A DNA stretch of 64,000 nt from Nocardioides zeae (GCF_030818655.1 NZ_JAUTAN010000001.1:3162001-3226000); one strand, 5' to 3'; positions 40,395 through 48,896 are shown, counted from the first letter of the stretch. Translations and numbers: made by a program. The notes: generated by a model from the sequence alone, not told the origin.

Positions 40395-41519
40395 ATGGCC
40401 GTCCGCACCGCCGTCCGCGAGCTCAGCCCCACGCGGCGCCGCCGCGACTGGTTCGCCGTCCGTTCGCTGGCCGAGGGGCTGACGACCCCGCTGCATCCCG
40501 ACGACTACCTCCGCTACGTGAACCCCCTGTGGACCTCGCGCGAGCTGCGCGGCCGCGTCGAGTCGGTGGTGCGGGAGACGGAGGACGCGGCGACGCTCGT
40601 CATCCGGCCCGGGTGGGGGTGGCGGTTCGACCACAAGGCGGGGCAGTACGTCGGCATCGGCGTGCCGATCGAGGGCCGCTACCAGTGGCGCTCCTACTCC
40701 CTGACGAGCACGCCCCGACGCCGTGGCCGTCGCATCACCATCACGATCCGGGCGATGCCCGAGGGCAAGCTGTCGGGCCACCTCATCGACGGCCTCGCCC
40801 CCGGCACCGTCGTGCGGCTCGCCGCCCCCGCGGGCGACTTCGTGCTCCCCGACCCGCCACCCGAGCGCATCCTCTTCCTCGTCGGCGGCTCCGGCATCAC
40901 GCCGATCATGGCGATGCTCAAGACCCTCGTGCGGCGGGCCGGCGAGGGCCGGTGGCCGCTCCCCGACATCCACCTCGTCTACTCGTCGCCCACGCCCGAG
41001 CGGATGATCTTCCGCGAGCGCCTCATCCGCCTCGCCGCGAACCACGACTCGCTCACCTTCACGCCGATCTACACCGACACCGACGGCGTGCTGACCTTCG
41101 ACGAGCTCGACGAGGTCGTGCCCGACTGGCGCGAGCGCCAGACCTGGGCGTGCGGCCCCGCGCCGATGCTCGACGCGGCCACCGAGCACTGGCAGGGCGC
41201 CGACCTCGAGGACGCCCTGCACCTCGAGCGCTTCACGCTCGAGCGCGGCGACGACGCCGGCGAGGGCGGCACGGTCTCCTTCCAGAACTCCGGCAAGGAG
41301 CAAGAGGCCGAGCCCGGCACCACCGTGCTCGAGGCGGGCGAGGCGGCCGGCGTCGGCATGCCCTACGGCTGCCGCATGGGCATCTGCCACACCTGCACGC
41401 TCACCCTCGTCAAGGGCTCGGTCACCGACGTCCGCAACGGCGACCGCTTCGACCAGCCCAACGAGCAGATCCAGACCTGCGTCACCGTCCCCGACGGCGA
41501 CTGCACCATCGCCATCTGA
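40395..41519 (+). CDS. ferredoxin reductase of the acyl-CoA desaturase (Rv3230c-like)
   Basis: A 374-residue fusion of an FAD/NAD(P)H reductase and a C-terminal 2Fe-2S ferredoxin. The flavin motif is RSYSLTST, the NAD motif LFLVGGSGITPIMAML, and the CGPAPM block ends the reductase part. The cluster cysteines are in GCRMGICHTCTL (C-x4-C-x2-C) and IQTCVTV. It should feed electrons to the desaturase encoded 44 bases downstream, as the Rv3230c/DesA3 pair does in mycobacteria. GGGAGCGCCC precedes the ATG. Confidence 0.93.
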   Translation: MAVRTAVRELSPTRRRRDWFAVRSLAEGLTTPLHPDDYLRYVNPLWTSRELRGRVESVVRETEDAATLVIRPGWGWRFDHKAGQYVGIGVPIEGRYQWRSYSLTSTPRRRGRRITITIRAMPEGKLSGHLIDGLAPGTVVRLAAPAGDFVLPDPPPERILFLVGGSGITPIMAMLKTLVRRAGEGRWPLPDIHLVYSSPTPERMIFRERLIRLAANHDSLTFTPIYTDTDGVLTFDELDEVVPDWRERQTWACGPAPMLDAATEHWQGADLEDALHLERFTLERGDDAGEGGTVSFQNSGKEQEAEPGTTVLEAGEAAGVGMPYGCRMGICHTCTLTLVKGSVTDVRNGDRFDQPNEQIQTCVTVPDGDCTIAI

Positions 41520-41563
41520 TCCCCCGACCCGTCCCCCGACCCGTCCCCTGACTGGAGGCCCCC

Positions 41564-42812
41564 ATGGCCATCGCCGACGTGAAGGAATACACCCACCTCA
41601 CCGCCGAGGAGGTCGAGGACATCGGGCGACGCCTCGACGAGCTCCGCGCCCGCGTCGAGGCGTCGCGCAACGCCGACGACGCGGCGTACATCCACCGCCT
41701 GATCCGCGTGCAGCGCGGCATGGCCTTCGCCGGGCGGGTCGCGATGGCCGTCGGCGCCTGGGCGCCGAAGGAGCGCAAGGCGGTACGCCGCGGCGCGGTC
41801 CTCGGCGGCACCGCACTGCTCGGCGTGGCCAAGATCCTCGAGAACATGGAGATCGGCCACAACGTCATGCACGGGCAGTGGGACTGGATGAACGACCCCG
41901 AGATCCACTCCTCCACGTGGGAGTGGGACACCGCGCAGCCGGCCGAGCAGTGGAAGCACAGCCACAACTACGTGCACCACCAGTTCACCAACGTGCTCGG
42001 CTACGACAACGACATCGGCTACGGCATCCTGCGGATGGCCCCGCGAGCAGAAGTGGCACCCGGCGAACCTCGGCCAGCCGGTCTACAACGCGCTGCTCGC
42101 GACGCTGTTCGAGTGGGGCGTCGCGCTCCACGACCTCGACATCGAGCGCATCCGCAAGCTCGAGAAGGACCCCGTCGAGATGAAGCGGCAGCTGAAGCAG
42201 ATCTTCCGCAAGGGCCGCAACCAGATCCTCAAGGACTACATCGTCTACCCGGCCCTCTCCGGCCCCGGCTGGAAGCAGACGCTGCAGGCCAACGTCGCGG
42301 CGAACATCACGCGCAACCTGTGGGCCTACGTCATCATCTTCTGCGGCCACTTCCCGGACGGTGCCCTGCACTTCACCGAGGAGGAGGTCGAGGACGAGAC
42401 GCGCGCCGAGTGGTACCTCCGCCAGATGCTCGGCTCCGCCAACTTCGACGGCGGGCGCCTGCTGCACATCCTGTCGGGCAGCCTCGGCTACCAGATCGAG
42501 CACCACGTCTTCCCCGACCTGCCGAGCAACCGCTACCCGGAGATCGCCGTCGAGGTGCGCAAGATCTGCGCCGAGCACGGCATCCCCTACACCACCGGCC
42601 CGCTCTACAAGCAGTACGGCCAAGCGCTGCGCACCATCACGCTGCTGTCGCTTCCGAACTCGTGGACCAAGCACGCGAGCGAGAAGTACGGCGCGATCCA
42701 GCCCCCCACGCGCAAGGTGGCCGACCGCGGACGCAAGAGCGACGCGGAGCGGCCCACGCGCCGTACGGAGCTGGGGGGCTGGTCGCGGGCCAGCGCCTCG
42801 GCCCGCGCGTGA
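41564..42812 (+). pseudogene. stearoyl-CoA type fatty-acid desaturase, one-base frameshift
   Basis: The first part reads MAIADVKEYTHLTAEEVEDI, the first His box GHNVMHGQW and the second WKHSHNYVHHQF, to GYGILRMA. A run of four C at 42039-42042 then shifts the frame. With three C the reading continues REQKWHPANLGQPVYNALL to the third His box GYQIEHHVFPDLP and ends at 42812, giving about 415 residues, the usual length. All catalytic His are present, so the gene was functional before the change. A homopolymer sequencing error is a serious alternative. GGAGG lies before the ATG, and the gene pairs with the reductase upstream. Confidence 0.85.
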
Positions 42813-43258
42813 GCGCCGGGCTGCGGCTGTCGCGCCTGGGTCTCGGCGGGGACCCGGGGCGATCGCCGCACCTGGCGGCCGTGCCGTTCGTCGCCACCGA
42901 CCCCGGCGGCGTCGGCGACGTGGCCGTGCTGCAGCGCGGCCGGGTGGTCCAGTGCGCGCTGAGCCGGGTCTGCGGCGTGTGCGCGCAGACGCTGGACCGC
43001 CCGCTCCACCTCGTCGGCACGGCGTCGGAGGCGGACGACAACGCGTTCCGTCTCCCGCCCGTGCACGCGGCCTGCGTGGACGACCTGCTCGCCGTGCTGA
43101 CGGCGGCGGGGGACGGCGCGGTGCTCGGCCACGAGGCGGGTCCGGACCGCCGGTGGACGCTGGTGACGACCGGCGGGTTCGACCTCGTGCGGCCGACCGC
43201 CCGCGACGGGCTGCACCTGTTCCGGCCGAACGCGGTGGTGGAGCGGCGCGAGGTCTGA
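42809..43258 (+). CDS. uncharacterised protein with CGVC and HAAC motifs
   Basis: A 149-residue protein not recognised. Its GTG overlaps the desaturase stop by 4 bases (GTGA), so it is coupled to that gene. Near residue 50 it has ALSRVCGVCAQTL, and near residue 85 PPVHAACVDDLLAVL, a pattern that could bind a metal or form a disulfide. No signal peptide or membrane helix is evident. The C-terminus reads DLVRPTARDGLHLFRPN. A role near lipid desaturation is only suggested by position. Confidence 0.6.
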   Translation: MSAGLRLSRLGLGGDPGRSPHLAAVPFVATDPGGVGDVAVLQRGRVVQCALSRVCGVCAQTLDRPLHLVGTASEADDNAFRLPPVHAACVDDLLAVLTAAGDGAVLGHEAGPDRRWTLVTTGGFDLVRPTARDGLHLFRPNAVVERREV

Positions 43259-43260
43259 GC

Positions 43261-43336
43261 GGGTAACCTCGATCCCGGTGTGCCGGGAAGTCTGGTCGGC
43301 GGGCGCCCCGGACCTCCCGGGGCAGGTGCCGACCCC
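43261..43336 (+). ncRNA. nhaA-I (Li+-type) riboswitch candidate
   Basis: The leader before nhaA begins GGGTAACCTCGATCCCGG. It forms a short CCCGG-TGTG-CCGGG hairpin (43274-43287), then GAAGTCT and a 7-bp stem GGTCGGC (43294-43300) with GCCGACC (43328-43334). This order and the GGTAACC start match my memory of the nhaA-I motif, described as a lithium-sensing riboswitch class. The ribosome site TTGAGGAGCTCC follows immediately. Placement directly before a Na+/H+ antiporter gene supports the call; it was not scored against a covariance model. Confidence 0.7.
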
Positions 43337-43348
43337 TTGAGGAGCTCC

Positions 43349-44605
43349 GTGAGCCTGTCCCCCCAGCCCCGCACGTCCCGCGCCGCCCGGCTCGCCGCCT
43401 GGACCCGCCGGGAGACCACCGGTGGCCTCCTCCTCATGGCGGCCGCCGTGGTCGCGCTCGTCTGGGCCAACTCGCCGTGGCGGGAGGCCTACCAGTCCCT
43501 CTCCGCGCTCACGGTCGGACCCTCGGCGCTCCACCTCGACCTGTCGCTGGCGACCTGGGCGGCCGACGCCGTGCTGGCCGTCTTCTTCTTCGTCGTCGGC
43601 CTCGAGCTCAAGCACGAGCTCGTGGCCGGGTCGCTGCGCAATCCGCGCGAGGCGGCGGTACCGGTGTGCGCAGCCGTCGGCGGCGTCGTCCTGCCCTCGG
43701 CGATCTACCTCGCGGTGGTCGTCGGCAGCGGCGACGCGGGGCACCGGGACGGGTGGGCCATCCCGGCCGCCACCGACATCGCGTTCGCGCTCGCCGTGCT
43801 GGCGGTGCTCGGCCGCGGCCTGCCGGTCGCGCTGCGGGTCTTCCTGCTGACCCTGGCCGTCGTGGACGACCTCATCGCCATCACGATCATCGCCGTCTTC
43901 TACACGTCGGGGCTCGAGCCCCTCTGGCTCGTGCCCGCCGCGGCGCTCATCGCCCTGTTCGCGGTGCTACTGCGACGTCCGGCGCCACCTGTCTGGGCGC
44001 TCGTGCCGATCGCCGTCGTGACCTGGGTCCTCGTCCACGAGTCGGGGGTCCACGCGACCGTCGCGGGGGTGCTGCTGGGCCTCGTCGCGCCCGCACTGCC
44101 CCTGCACGGCGAGCCGCACGGCCGGGCCCACCACGTCGCGGACGTGTTCAACCCCTGGTCCTCGACGATCGCGCTGCCCGTCTTCGCGTTCTTCGCCGCG
44201 GGCGTCACCGTCGTCGACGACGGCCTCGGCAGCGTGCTGAGCGAGGAGGTCGCGCTGGGCGTCATGGCCGGCCTCGTCGTCGGCAAGGTCGTCGGCGTGC
44301 TCGGCACGACGGCGCTCGTCACCCGGCTCACGCCGTTCCGGCTGCCGCAGGGCATCGGCGTGCGCGACCTGCTGCCGATCGGGTTCCTCACCGGCATCGG
44401 CTTCACGGTCGCCCTGCTCGTGGCGGAGCTGTCGTTCGACGAGGAGCACTTCGTCGCCGCCGGCAAGGCCGCGGTGCTCGTCGCCTCGCTCATCTGCGCG
44501 GTGCTGGGCGGCCTCCTGCTGCGCTGGGACGCCCGACAGGCCCGCACGCGGGACATGAACCTCGACGGCATCGACGACGGCGACGTGCCGCTCATCGGGG
44601 GGTGA
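43349..44605 (+). CDS. nhaA: Na+/H+ antiporter NhaA
   Basis: A 418-residue antiporter. It has LLLMAAAVVALVWANSPW, FFFVVGLELKHELVAGSLRNP, the paired-Asp motif TLAVVDDLIAITII (proton/sodium site), and IPAATDIAFALAVLAVLG. The C-terminal half has FFAAGVTV, VVGKVVGVLG and TGIGFTVALLVAELSF. It exchanges sodium (or lithium) for protons across the membrane. GTG 43349 was chosen because GAGGAGCTCC lies before it and after the riboswitch-like leader. Confidence 0.95.
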   Translation: MSLSPQPRTSRAARLAAWTRRETTGGLLLMAAAVVALVWANSPWREAYQSLSALTVGPSALHLDLSLATWAADAVLAVFFFVVGLELKHELVAGSLRNPREAAVPVCAAVGGVVLPSAIYLAVVVGSGDAGHRDGWAIPAATDIAFALAVLAVLGRGLPVALRVFLLTLAVVDDLIAITIIAVFYTSGLEPLWLVPAAALIALFAVLLRRPAPPVWALVPIAVVTWVLVHESGVHATVAGVLLGLVAPALPLHGEPHGRAHHVADVFNPWSSTIALPVFAFFAAGVTVVDDGLGSVLSEEVALGVMAGLVVGKVVGVLGTTALVTRLTPFRLPQGIGVRDLLPIGFLTGIGFTVALLVAELSFDEEHFVAAGKAAVLVASLICAVLGGLLLRWDARQARTRDMNLDGIDDGDVPLIGG

Positions 44606-44634
44606 CCGGCGGGGGCGGTCCGGATCCGCGCCGA

Positions 44635-44744
44635 TGTAACGCGGTGTCCGGGCTACTTCACACGCGGTCGACCACCGCACAGGTGGCACCTACACCGCAC
44701 CAGTGGTCCTGGGGCTTCCATGGACGCTCGGACACCGCGTTACA
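44635..44744. repeat. 110-bp element with perfect 16-bp inverted ends
   Basis: TGTAACGCGGTGTCCG at 44635-44650 and its exact complement at 44729-44744 bound a 110-bp non-coding block between nhaA and the IclR gene. An interior GGTCGACCACCG is itself palindromic. The first 70 bp have an inverted partner at 48755-48824. No transposase is present. It looks like a small MITE-like or other extragenic palindromic element. Confidence 0.65.
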
Positions 44745-44770
44745 CGAGGGGGCGCCCCGAGCCGAGCCGC

Positions 44771-44810
44771 CGCGAGGCCGCGAGGCCGCGAGGCCGCGAG
44801 GCCGCGAGGC
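44771..44810. repeat. five tandem copies of an 8-bp unit
   Basis: CGCGAGGC is repeated five times without a mismatch, ending 31 bases before the IclR start. Its length in eights means copy-number change would alter promoter or leader spacing. The repeat lies between the inverted-end element and the gene, in the 236-base non-coding gap. Confidence 0.8.
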
Positions 44811-44841
44811 ACATGCGCCGTCCCCGCGAGATGATCGCCCG

Positions 44842-45600
44842 GTGAGCCAGGTCCCCGCCGCGACGCGCACGCTGAAGGTGCTGCGCTTCCTCGCCGAGCA
44901 GCCCGGCCCCGTCCCGCTCGACCGCATCGCCCGCGCGTGCGACCTGCCGCGCAGCACGGCGTACCACCTCCTCGGCGCCATGGTCGCCGAAGGCTTCGTC
45001 GTGCACCTCGCCGACGAGCGGCGCTACGGCCTGGGCGTCGCGGCGTTCGAGGTGGGCAGCGGCTACGTGCGGCAGGGCGCGCTGGCGCGGATCGCGCGAC
45101 GCCCGCTCGCCACGCTCGTCGACGAGGTCGGGCAGAGCGCGCACCTGGCGGTCGCGCACGGGCGGGACGTGCTGTACGTCGTGGAGGAGCGCGCCCCGGG
45201 CCGACCGCCGCTCGTGACGGACGTCGGCGTGCGGCTCCCGGCCCATCTCACCGCCAGCGGTCGCGCGATCCTCGCCGCGCTGCCCGCGGCCCAGGTGCGG
45301 GCGCTCTTCCCCGACCGGGAGGCCTTCGTCGACCGGCACGGCACCGGCCCCCGCACGCTGACGGCGCTCCGGGAGGTGCTGAGCGCGACGCGCCGCCGCG
45401 GCTGGGCCGAGGAGGACGGCGAGGTCACACCGGGCCTCGCCAGCGTTGCCGCGCCCGTGCTCGACCACAACGACCACCCCGTCGCGGGCCTCGCCGTCAC
45501 CTACCCGACGGAGCCGGGGCACTCCCCCGTCGCGGACCCCACGGCGTTGGCGACGGCGGTGCGCCGTACGGCTGCCCTCCTCACCCGCCGCCTGCGCTAG
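44842..45600 (+). CDS. IclR family transcriptional regulator
   Basis: A 252-residue regulator. The helix-turn-helix part reads RTLKVLRFLAEQPGPVPLDRIARACDLPRSTAYHLLGAM (near residues 9-47). The IclR effector domain follows with QSAHLAVAHGRDVLYVVEE, RLPAHLTASGRAILAALP and ASVAAPVLDHNDHPVAGLAV. GTG 44842 is the start used; no strong ribosome site is seen. It converges on the PhzF-like gene with overlapping stop codons. Its target genes are not apparent. Confidence 0.9.
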   Translation: MSQVPAATRTLKVLRFLAEQPGPVPLDRIARACDLPRSTAYHLLGAMVAEGFVVHLADERRYGLGVAAFEVGSGYVRQGALARIARRPLATLVDEVGQSAHLAVAHGRDVLYVVEERAPGRPPLVTDVGVRLPAHLTASGRAILAALPAAQVRALFPDREAFVDRHGTGPRTLTALREVLSATRRRGWAEEDGEVTPGLASVAAPVLDHNDHPVAGLAVTYPTEPGHSPVADPTALATAVRRTAALLTRRLR

Positions 45601-46460
45601 AGCGCGGCGTCCCCCGCGAGCACCGTCGTCGTCACGCCCCCGACCCAGATCCGGCCGTCGTCGGCCGTGGTGACCGTGACGCGGCCGTCGCGGCCGACGG
45701 CGGTGCCCTGGCGGGCGACGTACGACGCGGGCAGCACCCCGCCCGCCGTGAGCCACAGGGCGAGTCCGGCGTTGAGCGACCCGGTCACCGGGTCCTCCGG
45801 CACCCCGAGGCCCGGCACGAACGCGCGGACCTCGACGTCGGCGCCCAGGGCCTCCCGGTCCGCGTCCGTGTGGGGGCCGACGACGCCCACCTTGAGGTCG
45901 CCCATCACCGCGAGGTCGGGACGGATCGCGAGGACCGTGGCGGCGCTGTCGACCCGGAGGCCCACCCAGCCCGGTCCGTTGTCGACCCAGGCGGCGTCGA
46001 GCACCTGCTCCGGAGCGACACCGAGGGCGGCCGTGGCCTGCTCGCGCACGTCCGGTGCCACGTCGCCCGACCGGAGCAGCGGCGGGGCCGCGAAGGCGAG
46101 GGGGCCGGCGTCGCGGCGTACCTCCACGAGCCCCACCCCGCACTCCTGCACCACGACGTCGTCCCGGGCCGGTTCACCGCCGGCCTCGAGCCAGGCGTGG
46201 GCGCTGCCCAGGGTGGGGTGACCGGCGAACGGCAGCTCGCCGCCCGGGGTGAAGATGCGCAGCCGGTAGTCCGCGCCCGCCGCCCGGCCCTCCGCGGTCG
46301 GGGCGAGCAGGAAGGTGGTCTCGGAGAGGTTGGTCCAGCGGGCGAAGGCCGCCATCCGGTCGTCGTCGAGCGCGTCGGCGTCGTGCACGACCGCGACCGG
46401 GTTGCCGGTCAGCGGACCGGGGGCGAAGACGTCGACCTGGCGGAAGGAGTAGCGCGTCAC
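45597..46460 (-). CDS. PhzF family isomerase/epimerase
   Basis: A 287-residue PhzF-fold protein. It begins YSFRQVDVFAPGPLTGNPVAVV, has NLSETTFLLAP (catalytic Glu), RIFTPGGELPFAGHPTLGSAH, and VPGLGVPEDPVTGSLNAGLA with the usual DP-TGSA-like block. The family catalyses isomerisation or trans-to-cis type proton shifts on small acids; the substrate is unknown. The stop shares CTAG with the IclR stop. A hairpin at 46516-46576 lies just upstream of its start. Confidence 0.88.
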   Translation of the reverse strand: MTRYSFRQVDVFAPGPLTGNPVAVVHDADALDDDRMAAFARWTNLSETTFLLAPTAEGRAAGADYRLRIFTPGGELPFAGHPTLGSAHAWLEAGGEPARDDVVVQECGVGLVEVRRDAGPLAFAAPPLLRSGDVAPDVREQATAALGVAPEQVLDAAWVDNGPGWVGLRVDSAATVLAIRPDLAVMGDLKVGVVGPHTDADREALGADVEVRAFVPGLGVPEDPVTGSLNAGLALWLTAGGVLPASYVARQGTAVGRDGRVTVTTADDGRIWVGGVTTTVLAGDAAL

Positions 46461-46515
46461 GCGGCCACGGTACGGCGCGGGAGCGGCGTCGGTCGGGCCT
46501 GGTCCGGGTCCGCTG

Positions 46516-46576
46516 CGGAAAGGGTCACGAACGCCAGCCGGACGGCGCCAGAGCCCGTCGTTCGTGGCCCTTTCCG
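46516..46576 (-). terminator. long hairpin between two minus-strand genes
   Basis: CGGAAAGGGTCACGAACG at 46516-46533 pairs with 46559-46576 in 17 of 18 positions around a 25-base loop. It lies after the stop of the gene at 46601-47572. Its general build, an A-rich left end and T-rich right end, resembles the 89-bp repeat family but the sequence differs. Confidence 0.5.
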
Positions 46577-46600
46577 GGCGGATGGCTCGGCGAGGTCGCC

Positions 46601-47572
46601 TCAGGGCTCGGGGTCGAAGAGCTCCGGCCGGAGCTCGACCATGCGCTCGGCAGCGGCATCGAGCCCCCCGGAGCTGAACGCGTCCCACGCCGGGTGCCCC
46701 GAGCCCCAGTCCTCGTCGGCGGGCGGCAGATCCTCGAGGGTCGTGCCGCGGAGTCTCCGCGCCGTGGCGCGGACCATCGTCGCCGCGTCGTCCATCCCCA
46801 GCAGGTCGAAGCCCTCGAGCACCCGGTCCAGGGGGAAGTACTCGTCGTCCACGTGCATCAGCACGGCCCACTCGAGGCTCTCGCCCATCGCGCGACCGTC
46901 GAAGGTCAGCACGTCGCGCAGCGCGCGATCACCCGGGAGGCGGAGCAGCTGGTCCTCGGGCACCGCGTCGTCGGCGACGTAGCGCCACAGGTAGCCGCGT
47001 CCGATCACCACGTCGGCCAGGGTCGGTTCCGGCAGGGGCTCCGGGGCCACCGTCGGGTCGACGTCCGGCTCGACCTTGAGCTCGGTGACGCCCCGTTCGC
47101 GCAGGCCGTCGAGGACGCGCGCGCTGACCACGAGGTCCCACGTGCGCCACTCCGGCATCCGGGCGCGCACCTCGCCGTGGCCGATCGGCTCCAACAAGCC
47201 GAGGTAGTCCGCGTCGATGCGCCGCATCCGGCGGTCGCGCAGCTCGACCGGGAACGTGCGGACCCCGTCGAGTGCCCCGAGCTCCTCGAGGGCCTCGACG
47301 AGGCGGCGGGAGACCACCTTGAGGCCCAGGCCGGACCCGGCCAGCATGTCGCCGCGCCGCTTGTCGCGGGAGCCCTCCACCTGTCGGAACCAGACCGGGA
47401 ACCCCAGCTCGTCCTGCCGCCCCTCCATGACGAGCTCGTAGGCGTCCCGTCCGTCGTCGAGGAGCCACGGTCCCAGCTCCGGCATGCCCTCCCACTCCGG
47501 GGCCACCAGGAGCTCGCGGCTCGAGTGCCGCGCGGACAAGCCGTACCACCCCGTCGTCGACACCCGCGCCAT
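46601..47572 (-). CDS. uncharacterised protein, possibly Imm11-like
   Basis: A 323-residue soluble protein not firmly recognised. Two similar strand-helix blocks are visible: LKVVSRRLVEALEELGALDGVRTFPVELRD and LVVSARVLDGLRERGVTELKVEPDVD. This duplicated pattern recalls Imm11 (DUF1629) immunity-like proteins, but the likeness is weak. A later block is LMHVDDEYFPLDRVLEGFDLLGMD. I used ATG 47572 (MARVSTTGWYGLSAR); a GTG at 47599 would add nine residues. No toxin gene is adjacent. Confidence 0.6.
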   Translation of the reverse strand: MARVSTTGWYGLSARHSSRELLVAPEWEGMPELGPWLLDDGRDAYELVMEGRQDELGFPVWFRQVEGSRDKRRGDMLAGSGLGLKVVSRRLVEALEELGALDGVRTFPVELRDRRMRRIDADYLGLLEPIGHGEVRARMPEWRTWDLVVSARVLDGLRERGVTELKVEPDVDPTVAPEPLPEPTLADVVIGRGYLWRYVADDAVPEDQLLRLPGDRALRDVLTFDGRAMGESLEWAVLMHVDDEYFPLDRVLEGFDLLGMDDAATMVRATARRLRGTTLEDLPPADEDWGSGHPAWDAFSSGGLDAAAERMVELRPELFDPEP

Positions 47573-47657
47573 GACGTCATCCAACCAGCCCGGCCACACA
47601 CGAAGACCGCCGCCGGCCGGGCTCAGGGCCCGGCCGGCGGCGGTGTCGAGGGGGAGG

Positions 47658-48608
47658 TCAGCCCACGCAGCCCGACGTCGGCAGCGAGGCCGGGTCGGGG
47701 GGCGCGACGCCGTCGTACAACGCCAGCGCCAGCGTCTGCGGGCAGCGCAGGGAGCCGCCGACGGTCACCTGGAAGTGCAGGTGGGGGCCGGTCGAGTTGC
47801 CGGTGTTGCCCGTGTGGCCGAGCAGGTCGCCGGCGTTGACGGTGCGGGTGCCGGAGAAGGCGTGGCTGGAGAAGTGGCAGTAGAGGTAGGTCGCCCCACC
47901 GGCCGACAGGCTCACGCCGTTGCCGCAGCGGTCGTTGTAGGTGGCCGTGGCGGTGCCGCCGGTGACGGCGTACGCCGGGGTGCCCGTCGGCGTCGGCAGG
48001 TCGAGCGCCGGGTAGGTGTGGTGGGGGTCGTCGTAGTAGCCGCGCCCGACCGTCTCGCGCGGGATGAGCGGCGACCAGCCGGCGGTGCCGCCACCGCCGC
48101 CCGAGCCGGCGAGCGTCTCCCAGGTGGCGGGGCCGACGATGCCGTCGACCGCGAGGCCGCGGGCGGACTGGAAGCTGCGCACGGCTCCGGCGGTGCCGGG
48201 TCCGAACGCGCCGTCGACGGCGATGCCGGCGCCGTGCTTGTTGAGCAGGGTCTGCGCGGCCGACACCGCGGAGCCGTTGTCGCCCTCGCGCACGGTGACG
48301 ACGAGTGCGCCCCAGGTCTGGGCGCCGACGATGCCGTCCGCGGCGAGGCCGGCGCTGCCCTGGAACGCGCGGACCGAGCTCGCGGTGCCCGGGCCGAAGG
48401 CGCCGTCGGCGTCGGTCGCGTGCCCGCGGGCGGTGAGCAGGTGCTGCACCGCGGCCACGTCGGGTCCGCTGGAGCCCTGCTGCAGCACGGGCCAGGCGGC
48501 CTGGGCGGGTGACGCCGTCGCCACGAGCGACAGGCCGAGCGCCGCGGCGAGCGCGACGAGCACACCGGCGAGGCGGCGGAGCGGTGGATGGGTGGGGCGG
48601 TCGTGCAT
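47658..48608 (-). CDS. secreted peptidoglycan-binding M23-type protein
   Basis: A 316-residue exported protein. The signal peptide LAGVLVALAAALGLSLVATASPAQA is followed by two PG_binding_1 domains, each with a DGAFGPGTA and GLAxDGIVGxxTW pattern. A LytM/M23-type domain follows, with LYCHFSSHAFSG, AGDLLGHTGNTGNSTGPHLHFQV. The usual first zinc His of HxGxD is replaced, the block reading HHTYPALDLPTPTG. Activity is thus likely but not certain. I chose ATG 48608 behind GGGAGGACCCGTC. An upstream in-frame extension runs into the 48755 repeat and is rejected. Confidence 0.87.
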   Translation of the reverse strand: MHDRPTHPPLRRLAGVLVALAAALGLSLVATASPAQAAWPVLQQGSSGPDVAAVQHLLTARGHATDADGAFGPGTASSVRAFQGSAGLAADGIVGAQTWGALVVTVREGDNGSAVSAAQTLLNKHGAGIAVDGAFGPGTAGAVRSFQSARGLAVDGIVGPATWETLAGSGGGGGTAGWSPLIPRETVGRGYYDDPHHTYPALDLPTPTGTPAYAVTGGTATATYNDRCGNGVSLSAGGATYLYCHFSSHAFSGTRTVNAGDLLGHTGNTGNSTGPHLHFQVTVGGSLRCPQTLALALYDGVAPPDPASLPTSGCVG

Positions 48609-48754
48609 GACGGGTCCTCCCGAGAACGTCGCGGCCCGACGCCCGAGTGCGTCGGCCCTCGCGGCTCCACCCTCGCCGTACCGGACCCCTCGTCGCAAGG
48701 TCACCTCCCCCACGACGGAACGTTCCGCGTACCCCCACCGGCTCGGCGATCGCA

Positions 48755-48824
48755 ACTGGTGCGGTGTTGGTGCGTCCATGCCGGTGGTCGACCACCTCCT
48801 CAGTAGCCCGGACACCGCGTTACA
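48755..48824. repeat. inverted 70-bp partner of the 44635 element
   Basis: Read on the minus strand, this block starts TGTAACGCGGTGTCCGGGCTACT, contains GGTCGACCACCG and ends CACCGCACCAGT. It matches the left 70 bp of the 44635 element in order and total length. The second inverted end is not found. It lies in the 288-base gap between two divergent secreted-protein genes. The two copies face each other across about 4 kb. Confidence 0.65.
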
Positions 48825-48896
48825 CGACGGCGAGGTCACGAGTGACCCGGCTCACCCTCGATCGTTGCACCCGACAAGCGATCCAGGAGGTCACCC

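Noticed and set aside
44771..44810. Tandem octamers considered as a CRISPR-like array
   Set aside because: There are no spacers between units and no cas genes; it is a simple tandem repeat.
44635..48824. Composite transposon bounded by the inverted repeats
   Set aside because: No transposase or integrase lies between or near the repeats, and one copy lacks the second end; kept only as a repeat observation.
48609..48839. N-terminal extension of the M23 protein and the matching CNAVSGLL peptide near 44640
   Set aside because: The shared peptide arises from the DNA repeat; the signal peptide and ribosome site define the start at 48608.
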